NCBI GenBank assembly: GCA_001687465.1
Contig: LVLI01001162.1
Location: forward strand, 1-31,850
Direction of reading: 5' to 3'
Length of the DNA stretch: 31,850 nucleotides
Origin: Halocafeteria seosinensis
Taxonomy: Eukaryota; Sar; Bigyra; Bicosoecida
This document shows positions 11,264-22,587 of the stretch, in pieces (the stretch's first letter is position 1; each line of letters begins with the position of its first letter). Under the pieces are notes generated by a model. That model saw only the letters and a list, made by a program, of their open reading frames with translations, was not told the DNA's origin and ran no database searches. The translations under genes were made by a program, and so were the position numbers.

Positions 11264-13302
11264 ATGACGAAACAACAGGGAACGCCACTAAATGAAGAAA
11301 AGGAATGCACTGACGCAAAGAAGAATTCCACATCGCCACAAGCCTCTACAATGGAACCGCAGGATACGCAACACAACAGAGGAGATCGTGCTTCTGCTAA
11401 TAGAGAGGATGATGGTGATAATGGGCGAGGAAAGGAAGAAGAGGAAACAGAGCGTAATAAGAGGAGGAATCGACCGCGGAATTCTTCTTTCTCTGTGCAG
11501 GATAATGGACGACACGATACGCACCGATTCATGTGGAAGATAGTGGTGCATTTTCTCCAGCCTTTCTTACTAGGAGTATGCTTAACATGTACAGTGATAT
11601 GGATTTTACGGATGCCTCCTCCGTCCCCGCTGGGGAACGCTGGAAGCCAGCACCACCAACTTCAACACAACTCTATACACGGCAATTCCGAGTGTACTGG
11701 GGCATGTGGAAGCAATTCGGGCTTCCAAACACCTGTGCAATGCTCGTGGACAGGTGCCGCGACCGGAGATGGCACGAGGGAGCATTCGGTCTTATCGCCG
11801 TTGGGAGGTTCCTCCAGCCGAAAAGGCAGTTCGGGGTCTCCAGGACCGACTATTGGATGCGCAAATAAAAACGCGAGGACGTATCCACCAGTCTCGGCTG
11901 GGATTGCTCCGGATGCTTTCATGTACGGAGGATTTAATCCGCAAAAGTTGCAGTTTTGGGCAAACGAGTACGCGTTTGCGCTGATCGCTGACCTGGACGT
12001 TAATTCGAAGAAAGGCGAACATTTGTGGCATTCATATCTTGGTCAAGGGATTCTGCGACGACATACAAGTGGATCATACTCAGTTAGGTGAGCATTTGTT
12101 CCACTTTGAGATTAACTTATGTACGACAGATTGAATGTATGGACGTTGCACTGTTCTGCAGTGTAAAGAACTTTACGGAATTGCAAGCTTCTACCGCTAG
12201 AAATGGAAGGTCAATGGAGCTTTCGGAACTCCTACGCTATCGCCACCTCTTACTGGCTTTCTGCGACTATACTGGACTGGTATGGAAGATTCGACTGGAA
12301 GATGGAAAGATGTTTCAACGCTATGCAATTGCTGATGGTAAGACAGAAGGTATTTCGTAGCTGGAAGATGGTGACCACCGTACGTTGCTGTTTGGTTCCG
12401 CGCAGGTGATGGGAATCAACCCAATCCCTTTAAGATCGAGTGGGCGACAGTGAAGGTACGATTGAACTAAGACTCTAAGAATGATGCGAGCACATTCGCA
12501 GCGGTTTCTTACAAAATATTGCAGGATGGACTTATATGGCTCGGCTCAGTAGGAAAACCATGGGTGCATAGGACAACGGGTGAATTTGTTCATCGTAACG
12601 CGGAATGGGTGAAAACCATCGATGAAAATGGAAGGATAGAAAACTATGATTGGGGATATGTGTACAATGCGCTCAAGAGTGTGGCGAACGTGACCGGTGA
12701 TGGATATTTATGGCATGAAGCCGTGCACTGGGACCCCTTAACGAAAACATGGGTGTTCCTCCCGCGTCAAAGATCCCCGGCGACAGTGTAAGTGGCACAA
12801 ATGATTAACTAAGTTAGCCCGACTACTCCATATGTTGTTTCGATCGGTTTTTATGTCAGATATAATGAGGTTACCAACGAAGTTATGGGGACCAATGTTT
12901 GTTTGGTTAGCAACGAAGACTTCACATCCATCCGAGCATTGCACGTTGGTCCTGTAGAGCCGGAATACGGATTTGCCAGCGTTAGAAGTAAGAAAAGATT
13001 CAAAGAAACTCATTTGCACACTTTCATCACCGATGCAAGTGCTGTCGAACTCTACAGAAGTGCCTGGAACGACTGATGTATACATGGCAGTAAAGGTTAA
13101 GGAATCCAAAGGAAGCACTAGTACCGTAAGTGCGGCAAAAATCAACGCAGTGTGTTTTCATCCCCACCCCTTATTGGTAATGAAACTGCAGAAGTTGACT
13201 GTTTTCAATCTCGACGGAGAAATTTTGCTTGTTGGACCGGGTGTACACAATGGCTTCCTTAAGGTCAGCGACTACAAGTTCGAAGGATTGGAGTTCCTTT
13301 AA
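11264..13302 (+). CDS. CANT1-type calcium-activated nucleotidase (apyrase), membrane anchored
   Basis: Seven exons (11264-12087, 12162-12337, 12406-12455, 12525-12787, 12860-12987, 13058-13125, 13192-13302), with introns of 66-74 nt, give 539 residues. The family hydrolyses nucleoside di- and triphosphates, with UDP and GDP preferred in animals, using calcium in a five-bladed propeller. An N-terminal charged tail of about 88 residues precedes a signal-anchor helix (about 91-116), so the catalytic part should face the Golgi/ER lumen or the outside. A Ser/Gly-rich stem (about 117-220) leads to family blocks ALIADLDVNS, MELSELLRY, FKIEWATVK, GDGYLWHEAVHW, FLPRQRS, NEVTNEVMGTN and the C-terminal SDYKFEGLEFL. 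Acidic residues that bind calcium in the family are present in these blocks. Human RGMEL reads RSMEL here. Confidence 0.92.
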
Positions 13303-13414
13303 ATCCGCTGGGGTAGATTCATCGTCATCCCATAGACAGAATTTGCGTAAATTGGCTTTCATGGGTTAATGTGAATATCCTCGCTCAGTGTAGATAGAGC
13401 AACCAATAGTCCAC

Positions 13415-16234
13415 TCACTCCTTAGCTTCGTCTTTCAACTCGGGCTCCAGTTGAAAGCCAACAAATCCATTTGTCCCACTCGCGGTGGGACTGCTTGCAT
13501 AATGGATCCATTGGTGTCCTAGACTTGCTTTCCCCGCGCTTCCCAAGGGACTTGTGCGCCGGTTCGTCTCGCTGATGGTGTTTGGACTGTAGCGTTGCTG
13601 AATTCGTTCCTTTCGTCTCAAAGATTCTAATTCTGCTTCTGCGGCTTTATCTCCGTTGTGCGTAGCCTTTTCATAGTATCGCTTGGCCCTTTCCATATCT
13701 TTCGTCTGGTCCAGAAGTGAGAACCTGTAAACATCCCCTAACTGCTTCAACGCCGGTGGGAAGTTTTTGTCGGCTGCAGTTTGGAAATATCGTAAAGCTT
13801 GGTGATAGTCCCTGTTCAGAACTTCACCTTTCATATAAAGTTCCCCTAGTTTAAATTGAGAAGGCGGGTAGCCTTGAGACGCTGCCTCCGAAAAATGCTG
13901 GATAGCCTGTCCGAAATCCACCGCGCAACCTAATCCAGCCAGGTACATGTGACCCAAATTATGCTGCGCTTGTTCCACTTTCTGTCGTGCGGCAAGCTGA
14001 TAGCAGCGTAAAGCTTTCTCAAGATCTTTCTCAACTTCCTTTCCTTTCGCATAGATTCCCGCTAAGTTGACTTGCGCTTCGGCATGACCTCGTTCGGCAG
14101 CTTTTGAATACCACTCAATAGCTTTTCCCATGTCAATTTCTATTCCTTTGCCGTACTGGTACATCACCGCGAGGCTGAATTGAGCGTGAGCATGCCCAGC
14201 GTCGGCTGCTTTCTTGTACAATTCAAATGCTTCCAGCAGGTTTGAACTTCCTTCTTCTACGCCTTCACCATTGTGGTACATATATGCTAGTGCCGACAAC
14301 GCCGGAGGATGTCCCCTGTCAGCCGCCTTTCTATACCAGATCATTGCTTTCCCCAAATTCCTGGTACACCCTTTCCCCGCGTAATATAACCCACCGAGTC
14401 CATTTTGAGCTAAAACGTCACCTAAATGGGCTGCTTGCTCATACAAAGAGAAGGCTTTCTCTAAGGACGCAGAGACTCCGTACCCGTTTTTATAAAGCCA
14501 GCCTAGGTTATACATAGCATAAGCATTACCCCTGTTCGCGGCATCCCGGAAACATTCGGAGGCCCTGATGTAATTTGGCGAATTCATCGTAATGCCATTC
14601 AAGAAAAACTCCCCTAACTTTACGGTAGCTTGCACGTTTCCCGCCTCGGCCGCTTCTCGGAATAACTTACAGGCCCTATCAAGATTTTGTTTCGGCTCTC
14701 GGTACACAGAACCTAGCTCTGTCTGAACCGCGGCATACTCCTCTTTAAGGTTATTCAATGTGTTCTCCATCCTCTCCTTCTCGTGTAGCAGCTCCTCGAT
14801 CCGGGCGTTTTGTTTCTCAGCTTCCCGCTGTAATTCGTCACGCCTCGCAGCGGCTTCATGGAGCAGGGATTGTGTTTCCTCAAAGGCCCGTTTTGTAGAA
14901 CTAAGAGCACTATCGTATTCCTGAGCCTCCTGTGACGATTCTTCCATTTTGCGTTGCAATCGGGAGATCTCATCCGTTTTCTTCTCCAACTCTTCTTGAC
15001 CTTCCTTGTGTTTATCCTCTAATTCGGTGATTTGACGTAGCATATCTTCTTTTTCACTGTTTCGGAATCTTAGGGTTTCTTTATAGCTTTCACAAGATTT
15101 CTTCGTTTCATCGAGCTCAATTCTAACGTCGTTCAAAGTAGATTCCGTCACGGTATGTTCTCGTCTAAGTTCCTCGCATTGTTCCGAACTCGATCGCAGC
15201 TTCTCTTCCAAAGTTTCGACCTGAGACTGCAATTCCGAACATTGTTGCTGTAACAGCTCTTCTTGAGAAGGACCCTCTTGCTCTTCAATCTTTCTCTGTA
15301 AATCGTTCCTCACACGCTCCAACTCGTGGGCTTGGGTGTCCTTCTCCTCTTTGAGCGAACTGATTGTTTTATCCTTTTCCTTCAAAGATTCTCCAGACTG
15401 TTTGAGCTGCTTTTCTAATTCGCGTCTCTCGTGACGAGATCTTCGCAAGAGTTCACATGCGTCCTCATACGCTGATAACGTGGCAGAGAACACGGGAAAG
15501 CTCTGAAAGAAATAGTAGGATGGTTTTTGCTCTTTCCCCTGTACTTCGGCCGCCGTTTTATTCTCCTCTGCTTTTTGCTTCTCACTGCCGTCTTTCTCTT
15601 TACCTTCCTCGTCTTCGTGCTTAGTTTCTCCCTCCTCGTCCTGGTGGTGCTTGGTTTCCGCTTCTTCATGAGCATGGGTACCTTCCAGCGGCGTCGGTGG
15701 TCTTGGCTGATACGCTTTCACACGGAACCAATATCCTTGCCCGTAATTTAGATCAGTGAACGTGTACTCTGCAATTTATCAACCAGCAGTAAATTTGGAA
15801 CCGAAGAAAACTTCGTGAAAGGAGGCTCATGTAGCTTATAACGCTCACGAGTTGACACATGAGCCGAAGCTATTGTCCGCAACTTTACCACGCTACGTAC
15901 TCGGAGTCGTCAAGTTTTCCCCATCTTCGGCTACCTTCCATGCAGGTCGGGTAATATCAGATTCAGTCCATTCAAAGGTGTACTGAGCCTCTTCTCCCAG
16001 TCTATCCGGACAGCGAATGGTAACGCTCGTTCCCAGGCGATCCACAACTTCAGGAGCATCCAATGGCTTTGCATTCGGATCCCTCGTTGCTCCCATAGAG
16101 GCGGAAGCCCCTGTTTCGGGTTCCTCGAAACCATGTGAGTTTTGTTGAGTTTGAAGATGTTGCGACGACGGGGGGCTGTTTTTGGTTCGCGAGAACGTCT
16201 TTTTCAGTGTATTCATTGTGACCAAAAGCCCCAC
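13415..16234 (-). CDS. Fibronectin-III, coiled-coil and Sel1-repeat protein
   Basis: Two exons (16234-15901 and 15768-13415), split by a 132 nt intron, give 895 residues. An in-frame ATG at 16216 would give 889. Residues about 59-132 look like a fibronectin type III domain that the intron cuts (DAPEVVDRLGTSVTIRCPD before it, YTFTDLNYGQGYWFRVKAY after it). A Lys/Glu/His-rich linker follows, then a long heptad-rich coiled coil (about 212-462), then nine Sel1-like repeats of about 36 residues (about 487-815), for example AQFSLAVMYQYGKGI. Sel1 repeats are TPR-like protein-binding solenoids. No signal peptide or membrane segment is visible, so a cytoplasmic scaffold is most likely. I do not recognise a named orthologue. 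Its stop is 112 bp from that of the apyrase gene (tail to tail). Confidence 0.85.
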
Positions 16235-16372
16235 AGGGTCTCATTCGCATTGATATTATTCACAGGCTTCAATACTGCAGCTCAATGGATCAGATGCAAC
16301 ACGGAATGAAGTTGTTCGTGGAATACATCAAACCTAGCCGTTGTGAAGAAGTTCTGCGACTTCCAAACTCTG

Positions 16373-16433
16373 TCGAGCGACTCGAGCGAGAGTTCCAGTT
16401 GAGTTGTTGAGTTGAGCTCAACTTCCTCAACTC
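16373..16433. repeat. Direct and inverted repeat cluster upstream of the Sel1 gene
   Basis: Two copies of TCGAGCGA (16373-16380 and 16382-16389) are followed by an imperfect inverted repeat at 16401-16433. The core is the perfect 14-base palindrome AGTTGAGCTCAACT (16410-16423). An outer 6-bp stem (GAGTTG with CAACTC) is separated from it by a small internal loop. It lies 140-200 bases upstream of the Sel1-repeat gene start, so a regulatory role is possible but unproven. Confidence 0.45.
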
Positions 16434-17060
16434 TTTTAGCCGAAATTTACACCGGAGTGTAGTAGACTGTAAACAAGAAGCATTTAGAATAATTGTGGGT
16501 AACCGTGGTATACAGCGTGCACCGTTCTCCTGCCTCCATTGTAGGTACACTGATACAATTGTAATACTGTTGTACTGTACCAACAAAGAATACCACACTT
16601 GTAGCAAAATGAATCATGGAAGCGCATAGCATGCAAATGTTTGCTTACAAATGTAATGGAAACTTGTAAAGTACAACTCTACATAAGATTGGCAAGACTT
16701 CGCTTAGTGTATGAGACATTGGAGCGTGTGCAGCACAACAAATGGTATACAGTGTGCCGCTGTCCATTCTGTGACCCGTCTACTGTACTGCTGGAATGGT
16801 ACTGGTCTCTGAGTGAGGTTCGAACCGTTCAACCAACACGAGGGGTGACACATTCCTCGTAATGACAGCTTTCAACTTACGATACTCCAATTGCATTGCC
16901 TGGTGGACTGGAATACCGCGACGTGGTACACTGTTCGCGAAGGCAACAAACATTGGCTCTTTGACTACGGTGCTCAACCGCGTTTGAGGACTCGCTCCAG
17001 ATACAGAAAACGTTGCGTTATCCATTCGAATACAACTCGCCTCAAAGTCACTGGGAGTCA
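16434..17060. other. Gap with no recognised gene
   Basis: The stretch between the Sel1-repeat gene and the Ser/Thr-rich membrane protein has short frames only. One minus-strand frame (16780-17067) touches the end of the membrane-protein frame but shows no domain. I see no tRNA; the GGTTCGAACC word at 16818-16827 is not framed by a cloverleaf. Confidence 0.4.
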
Positions 17061-17798
17061 TCAACACGATATTCGGCTTTGGAAAGACTTTGTCGCTTCC
17101 ATCTCACCATGATCAACAACAGTTTCTCCAGTAACAACGTCAATCTTGTCGGCATTAGTTTCGCTGCATCCATTTACATTTGCTGTTATTTCTTGCTGAA
17201 ATAGCCGTACCGATGCCAACGGAGCTCCAAGCTGCATTGCACACGCTTGTCGAGGATTTTCCGTTATCGGTTTATTTCTACCTCGTCTTGAAAACAGCAG
17301 TACAGCACAGAGCAACAAACCGACGACAAGTACAACCGGAAGAATTACACTCAACGATTGTATATCGTTATTCCCTGGGGAAATAGCACCGGAGGCTTCA
17401 TTTACGCCATTTGAAGATGATCCACTCGGGGTCACTGCCGCCGAAGCGGAAGAAGTACGAGAAACAGTGTTTGTGGATGAGACACTTGGAGTAGACGTCA
17501 CGGTACTAGAAGAAGTACTCGTTGGCGATGGTGGGGGTGTTGTTGATGGGTGAAGGGATCCACTTTGTGTGACAGTGTTGGTTGGTGACAAAGAACCTGA
17601 GGCAGAGCCCGAAGGAGTAATTGGTCGAGTAGGTGTAAACGAAGCGGATCTCGTCACGGAGGAGGGCGACGTAAGAGTCTCCAAGGGTGTAGATGCCGGC
17701 GAAGGTGCAGTCGAGGCAGTAAAAGTCACGTTAACATTGCCCCCCATCCTATTTACCCCACCGCGCTTGCACAGAATCAAGCAACGATCATCAGACAT
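17061..17798 (-). CDS. Ser/Thr/Pro-rich single-pass membrane protein
   Basis: An uninterrupted frame of 245 codons. Residues about 28-140 are dominated by Ser, Thr and Pro with short repeated words (TPSGS, SPTNTV), as in heavily O-glycosylated mucin-like stalks. A strong transmembrane helix (about 149-170, VILPVVLVVGLLLCAVLLF) is followed by RRGRNK, a stop-transfer signal that puts the last 75 residues in the cytoplasm. This predicts an outside-in topology, yet the N-terminus has no signal peptide. The true start is therefore probably in an upstream exon (to the right) that I could not place. The cytoplasmic tail has no recognised motif. Composition bias can also create long frames, but the helix and charge pattern support a real gene. 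Confidence 0.55.
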   Translation of the reverse strand: MSDDRCLILCKRGGVNRMGGNVNVTFTASTAPSPASTPLETLTSPSSVTRSASFTPTRPITPSGSASGSLSPTNTVTQSGSLHPSTTPPPSPTSTSSSTVTSTPSVSSTNTVSRTSSASAAVTPSGSSSNGVNEASGAISPGNNDIQSLSVILPVVLVVGLLLCAVLLFSRRGRNKPITENPRQACAMQLGAPLASVRLFQQEITANVNGCSETNADKIDVVTGETVVDHGEMEATKSFQSRISC

Positions 17799-19025
17799 TC
17801 CCTCTAATCTCTAGCATTGATCCCACGACAATCGAGGCCTGGTGACATCTCAGGAAAGAAAACCTGCATCGATGGAAAAGCCGCTCAACCATAAGGGTGT
17901 GACCAAAAGTTTTGACTCTAGTTTCTGCCTTTTCTTTTTGTTTTTGTTACATTATTTTCTCTTCTACGATTTCCGCTGACTACTGGCAGGTACCAAGTAA
18001 CAAGAATAAAACGAACTAAATACAATGCGATACATTTGTGGATGAAACGCCGGAAAGAAGAAGTAATACACTGGTATCAGGGACGATTACATCGGAATGA
18101 GATTGAACAACAAAATTTGTTAAAATTTTCACGTGCAGCTCAACGAGTAAAAGGCCACTTTCGGAAAAGCTGTTCGAGATGGTGTAAAGAGAATGAAATT
18201 ACTTCTCCTATCTTATGGTACAGACAACATCTTCCGGTCGAATAGCTTGCAGTTGTGCAAGCAGTATCTCCAAGTCGTTACGCCTTCAAATTTCTGTCAC
18301 CACCCGTCCCCTGGGAATATCGGATACGGATGGTATGGTCATATAGTGCTTCGACTGATATTGGTGACGGGGTGACAGATGACACTTTTATTTTAGCCGG
18401 TTGGAGTTCAAGATACCGTAATTAATCAGATATCATGGACGATTATGGCATTGTAGCACCTTTCTTCGGGGGTTTGATGATCGAATTTCTCCATTTGAAT
18501 TTTGTCGCAGGTCGCGCGAAGCGCGAATGTAACCCCGCGTATCTCTCGCGAAAAAAGCAACAGAAATACACCACCTACACACCAGTTCGTTAGTGACTCA
18601 GCGGCAAAATTGAGGCATTCAAAAATTCCGGTAACGGGCCGATGTTACATTTATAGATGAACGAACGACTGCGTACAGTACAGTACTGTATGTATAACCA
18701 ACCGGTCACAGGAATTGCATGAGGATTGCTGGGACCAGCGAACTCAACCTTGGAGAATTGACCATCTATTTCATAAATGGGAGGGGCTATGACATGTGGC
18801 CGGAAAAGCACGACTACCATATAATCTTCCTGCTGCAGAGTTCCCACACACTTCAATTTTTTTTTTTTTTTGAAGACACAGCGTTGAAATACCTTTTTTG
18901 TCCCCTTAGGGCGCCCCCTATTGGTTGTCCTTGATGATCAGTATCTTCGGATAGAAAAGGATTGTGTTCGTATCCTATTTACTTTCCAATTTTGATTGCT
19001 TTCGCTCTTGGGTGCATCTTTGAGA
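17799..19025. other. Gap between divergent genes
   Basis: No gene is recognised in these 1.2 kb. The left part may hold the missing 5' exon of the membrane-protein gene. It contains a hairpin-forming TCGCGC-GAA-GCGCGA at 18512-18526 and a 15-base poly-T tract at 18857-18871. The last 150 bases are the probable promoter and 5' untranslated region of the Acinus-like gene. Confidence 0.4.
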
Positions 19026-20958
19026 ATGTCTTCAGTCAACGATGACCTCCCCGAGGATTTAACCTCATTGAAAGTGGCCGATTTAAGAGCTAAATTGAAA
19101 GAATATGGGCAACCCAGCACGGGAAAAAAGGTACGGAATTCAACTTTGCAGTCCTTTTTCGACCCTTTTCCATACGTATTTACCTCTCACATACTAGTAC
19201 AGAATGAGTTGGTCGAGCGCCTACAAGCTTATTTCAACGGCGAAGGTCAACAGGAAGCAACAGAGGAGCAAGAGCAGCCTAAACAAGAGGAAGATGTGGC
19301 GCTGGAGGACTCTACAGAGGCTACAAAACTAAAGAAATTGACGGTGCCCAAGCTCAAAGAAGCCCTCAAAGAACGAGGAGCGGATACCTCAGGGAAGAAG
19401 GTAAGTGCCTGGACTTGTTTTATGCTTTAGGGGATCAGTGGAAGGACTTAATGGTGCTGAAACAATGCAGGATGATCTCATTCAGCGCTTGATTGAATTA
19501 AATCAGCAGCAAAGTGCCAGTACTAAAGAAGCGGAAGATGAGAAGGATGACGATGAGAAGGGCGAGCAGGAACAACCACCACAGAAAGAGACTACCGAAC
19601 ACAAAACCAGTGCTTCAGCACCGGCAGACGACGATACGGCGATGAAAAGTGATTCTCAACATGTTAAAGCTGAAGAGGAAAAAGGAACCAAGGAAGATGT
19701 CTCCAAGGCGGCAGAGTACCCAACCAAAAGTTCTGCTCAGGAGAGTAATGAATCCGCTGGTATTTCCGCATCCAAGGAGCAGCCAGCAGCGAAGGAAGGA
19801 CGAGTGCAGCATGAACAGACTGAGCAACAGCCAACTCCCGAGGAAAGCAAAGAACCCGCTGGGACATCTGCATCTGAAACTCGGGAAGAGCAGCCCGTAC
19901 CGAAAGAAGAGGAAAAACATGCCCACGAACAGACTGAGCAACAGCTGACTGCTGCAACGACACAGCTGACCGGGAAACGTCAGAGAGATACTGCGTTATC
20001 AGTCGAGGAATCGGAGCCCTCGGCGCAGAAACTAAGAGTGGATCCGGCCTTCGATAGTACTGCTACTGTCTCTGCGTATTCTCTGGAAGATTTGTATGAT
20101 GCTGACAGGCCAGAGGTTCCACCGGCTCAACGTGAGCCTACAAGGAATTTGCTAATAGGCAATCTTCAACGACCGTTTACGTCAATGCACCTGCGAGAGC
20201 TGGTTGAAAAAGCCGGTAAATTGGATGAAGAAATGGAAGGAAAAGGATTGTGGTTACAGAAGTTCAAGAAATACGCTTTTGCCTCGTTTGCTTCCGTCAA
20301 TGACGCTGAAGCCGTTCGAAACGCGTTGTACGGAGTTAGGTGGCCGAGTCACAGCCAGAAAAGATTAGAAGTTGATTTCACTGATCACACAGCTGAGGAT
20401 GCCGTGACGAATGGTGATCCTTTAGAGCGAGAATCACCAGTCGAAACTTCAAATCGTACAGTGGAGATGCAGTCGAGTGCGGCAGGCGATCATGAAGCCG
20501 GCGATACGGATGTTACGAAAGAAAAAGAAGTCAGTGGGGAGAATAACTCAAAGTCTGTGGCCAAGAATACGGGTACTCTAGATTCTCTGTTTATGTCAAC
20601 CGAAACAAAACCGAAATTGTATTACCTCCCGCTGGATGAGGAGGCCGCTGAAGAGCAACGAAAGCGACGGCAAGATATGCATGACAAGGGGGTGTTAACG
20701 CCGACGACGCCTGAAGGTGCAGCTGCAATGGGAAATCGACCACCACGTGGAAGAGGTAGAGGAGGTAGACCTTTCAGAGGCCGCGGAGATGGTTTTAGAG
20801 GCAGAGGCTTTCGAGGCCGCGGTGGGCCCCCACCTAGACGTGATAGTTATTCGGGTAGTTCACGGTACGACGACCGAGACCGCCGTGACGATAGGGACCG
20901 ATATGGCGGCAGAGATAGGAGAGATGATCGAGACGATCGACGAAGTAGGAATTATTAA
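19026..20958 (+). CDS. Acinus-like RNA-binding protein with two SAP domains
   Basis: Three exons (19026-19130, 19203-19400, 19471-20958), with introns of 72 and 70 nt, give 596 residues. Acinus belongs to the ASAP complex (Acinus, RNPS1, SAP18), which associates with the exon junction complex and acts in nuclear splicing. Two SAP domains, about residues 10-46 (LTSLKVADLRAKLKEYG) and 75-111 (LKKLTVPKLKEALKERG), would bind nucleic acid. A Glu/Lys/Ser-rich region with an internal duplication follows. The RRM is at about 323-405 (TRNLLIGNLQRPF). The RSB motif that holds RNPS1 and SAP18 is at about 470-492 (LDSLF, then KLYYLPLDEEAAEEQ), which identifies the family best. The C-terminus is RGG-rich and then Arg/Asp-rich. 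An upstream in-frame ATG at 18996 would add 10 residues; 19026 gives the better start (MSSVNDDLPEDL). Confidence 0.92.
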
Positions 20959-22587
20959 GGAAGTTCTCAGTTGTTGTGCTGTATTTATCATTGTGGTCTG
21001 CGGTGCTTGATCTCCTCACGGTTAGAACATTAGTTTAATATACAGTTCATGCTATAGATGCTCCTCCGCATCCTGTCCTGCATGTTCTATTTCCTCATTT
21101 CTCCAGTATCGAATAAACGAATTCACTGCTGCCACTATCAGTCTCCGAGTCTCCACTTCTTTTCGGGAATACGTGCGATCTACGTGATAGACTTGGCCTC
21201 CATCAAGATGGAACACTAGTCGATACTGGGAGTAGAAGAAAAGCGAGAGAACGAAAAATCTAGCTCAATAAAGTGCTGCGAAGTAGTTCATGCGGTAGTG
21301 GTGCGTACCGAGTTATCTGGTCTATGTTTCGGGGCCGGTTGCAATTCTGCAGAAGATAAGCCCGTGGCATCGGTGACTGTGCTGCTGCAGCAGGCATTAT
21401 TCTGTGCCGATATAAGCGACCCATCTTTATGGATATCTGCGTCACAGGGAAAGCGTGAGGCAACCATCCATGAACCCCTGAGTCATAATGGCAAGGGGGA
21501 CGCACTGTGCACATCTATCGTTTGTGTACAGGGTGCGGCAAAGCATCCGTACACTGGCGTACACATGCGCGCTCTTGACGGCTTTTTCAGGACGACTAGC
21601 CTCTCTCCCTCATCGGCCTCCTGTACCGAGTACTGTAGACAACAACATGCCGTGGTATCACTTGTGCATAATATCTCTCACATCGTTGTTGCGCTGGGCG
21701 ACCGTTGATACTGAGAAAAGTTATTTCGAGCTTACCATGTCCTCGTGCTCCCCGGCGCATATCATCTTGCAGTATGTGCATTGTGAATAGTCTGTGTTGC
21801 CCACCACAGACGCTCTCTCCATGCTGTATAGTTCCAATGAAAGAAATAGCGAAAGTTGACTCAACCAACCCTACTGAGCGCGATATCCAAATCCCACCAT
21901 ACGGTGTATGCAGCTATATTTCATCCCTTGACTAACTACCAACATGCAATCCCATACAACCCGAGAGTGACATACTGGATGTTAAATAGCGATTCCTGCA
22001 TCAGTTGACTCATACATGTACCCCGACAAGTCTGTGAACTTGCCAAAACTCAAGACTTCGTCCAATAGCAACCGGAACTACTTGGGGCTTGGAACAGTTG
22101 TTTGGCAAAAATCGATATTCCCGTAACTACTTTTTCGGGTGTGAAAGTTACAAGGAAGCGAGAGCTACACTTGCATTGATCATCATCATTGCTCCCAACT
22201 CGGGACCTCCAAACTGAATGCGCAAAGAACTGTTTCAAGTTATTATCTCAAGTCTCCGTCTGACAGTGAACATTGAAACTTGAGAACCCGACAGTATTGA
22301 AACATTCGGTTACGTGGGAAACGTTCGAAAAGCATAGCTCTATACTTATACAAAGTCCAACCACAGATCATTCCACCGTTGGTGGAGTGTATATACAGAA
22401 AGTGCGGCCATGCCATTGGCCAACCAACCACTGACTGTCAGTCCACTGAATGGAATTCCCAATACACATCAAACAAATATTTCAGCTGCGAAGACATGGA
22501 CTTTAATGGCTCTATACACCGTGTCATCGACATCCTTTTTACCCAAACTTTGGCACATGGGAGAGGCAATTGTCTTGAGCTATAGTG
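20959..22587. other. Intergenic gap, 1.6 kb
   Basis: No gene is recognised. The first 150 bases are the probable 3' end of the Acinus-like transcript. A 136-codon plus-strand frame at 21298-21708 begins with GTG, not ATG, and matches no family I know. Other frames are short and overlap on both strands. The last part should hold the promoter of the ankyrin and U-box gene. Confidence 0.4.

Noticed and set aside
16780-16862. Possible tRNA because of the GGTTCGAACC word
   Set aside because: No matching acceptor, D or anticodon stems could be paired around it.
21298-21708. 136-codon plus-strand frame
   Set aside because: It begins with GTG, has no recognised domain and no upstream exon that I could place.
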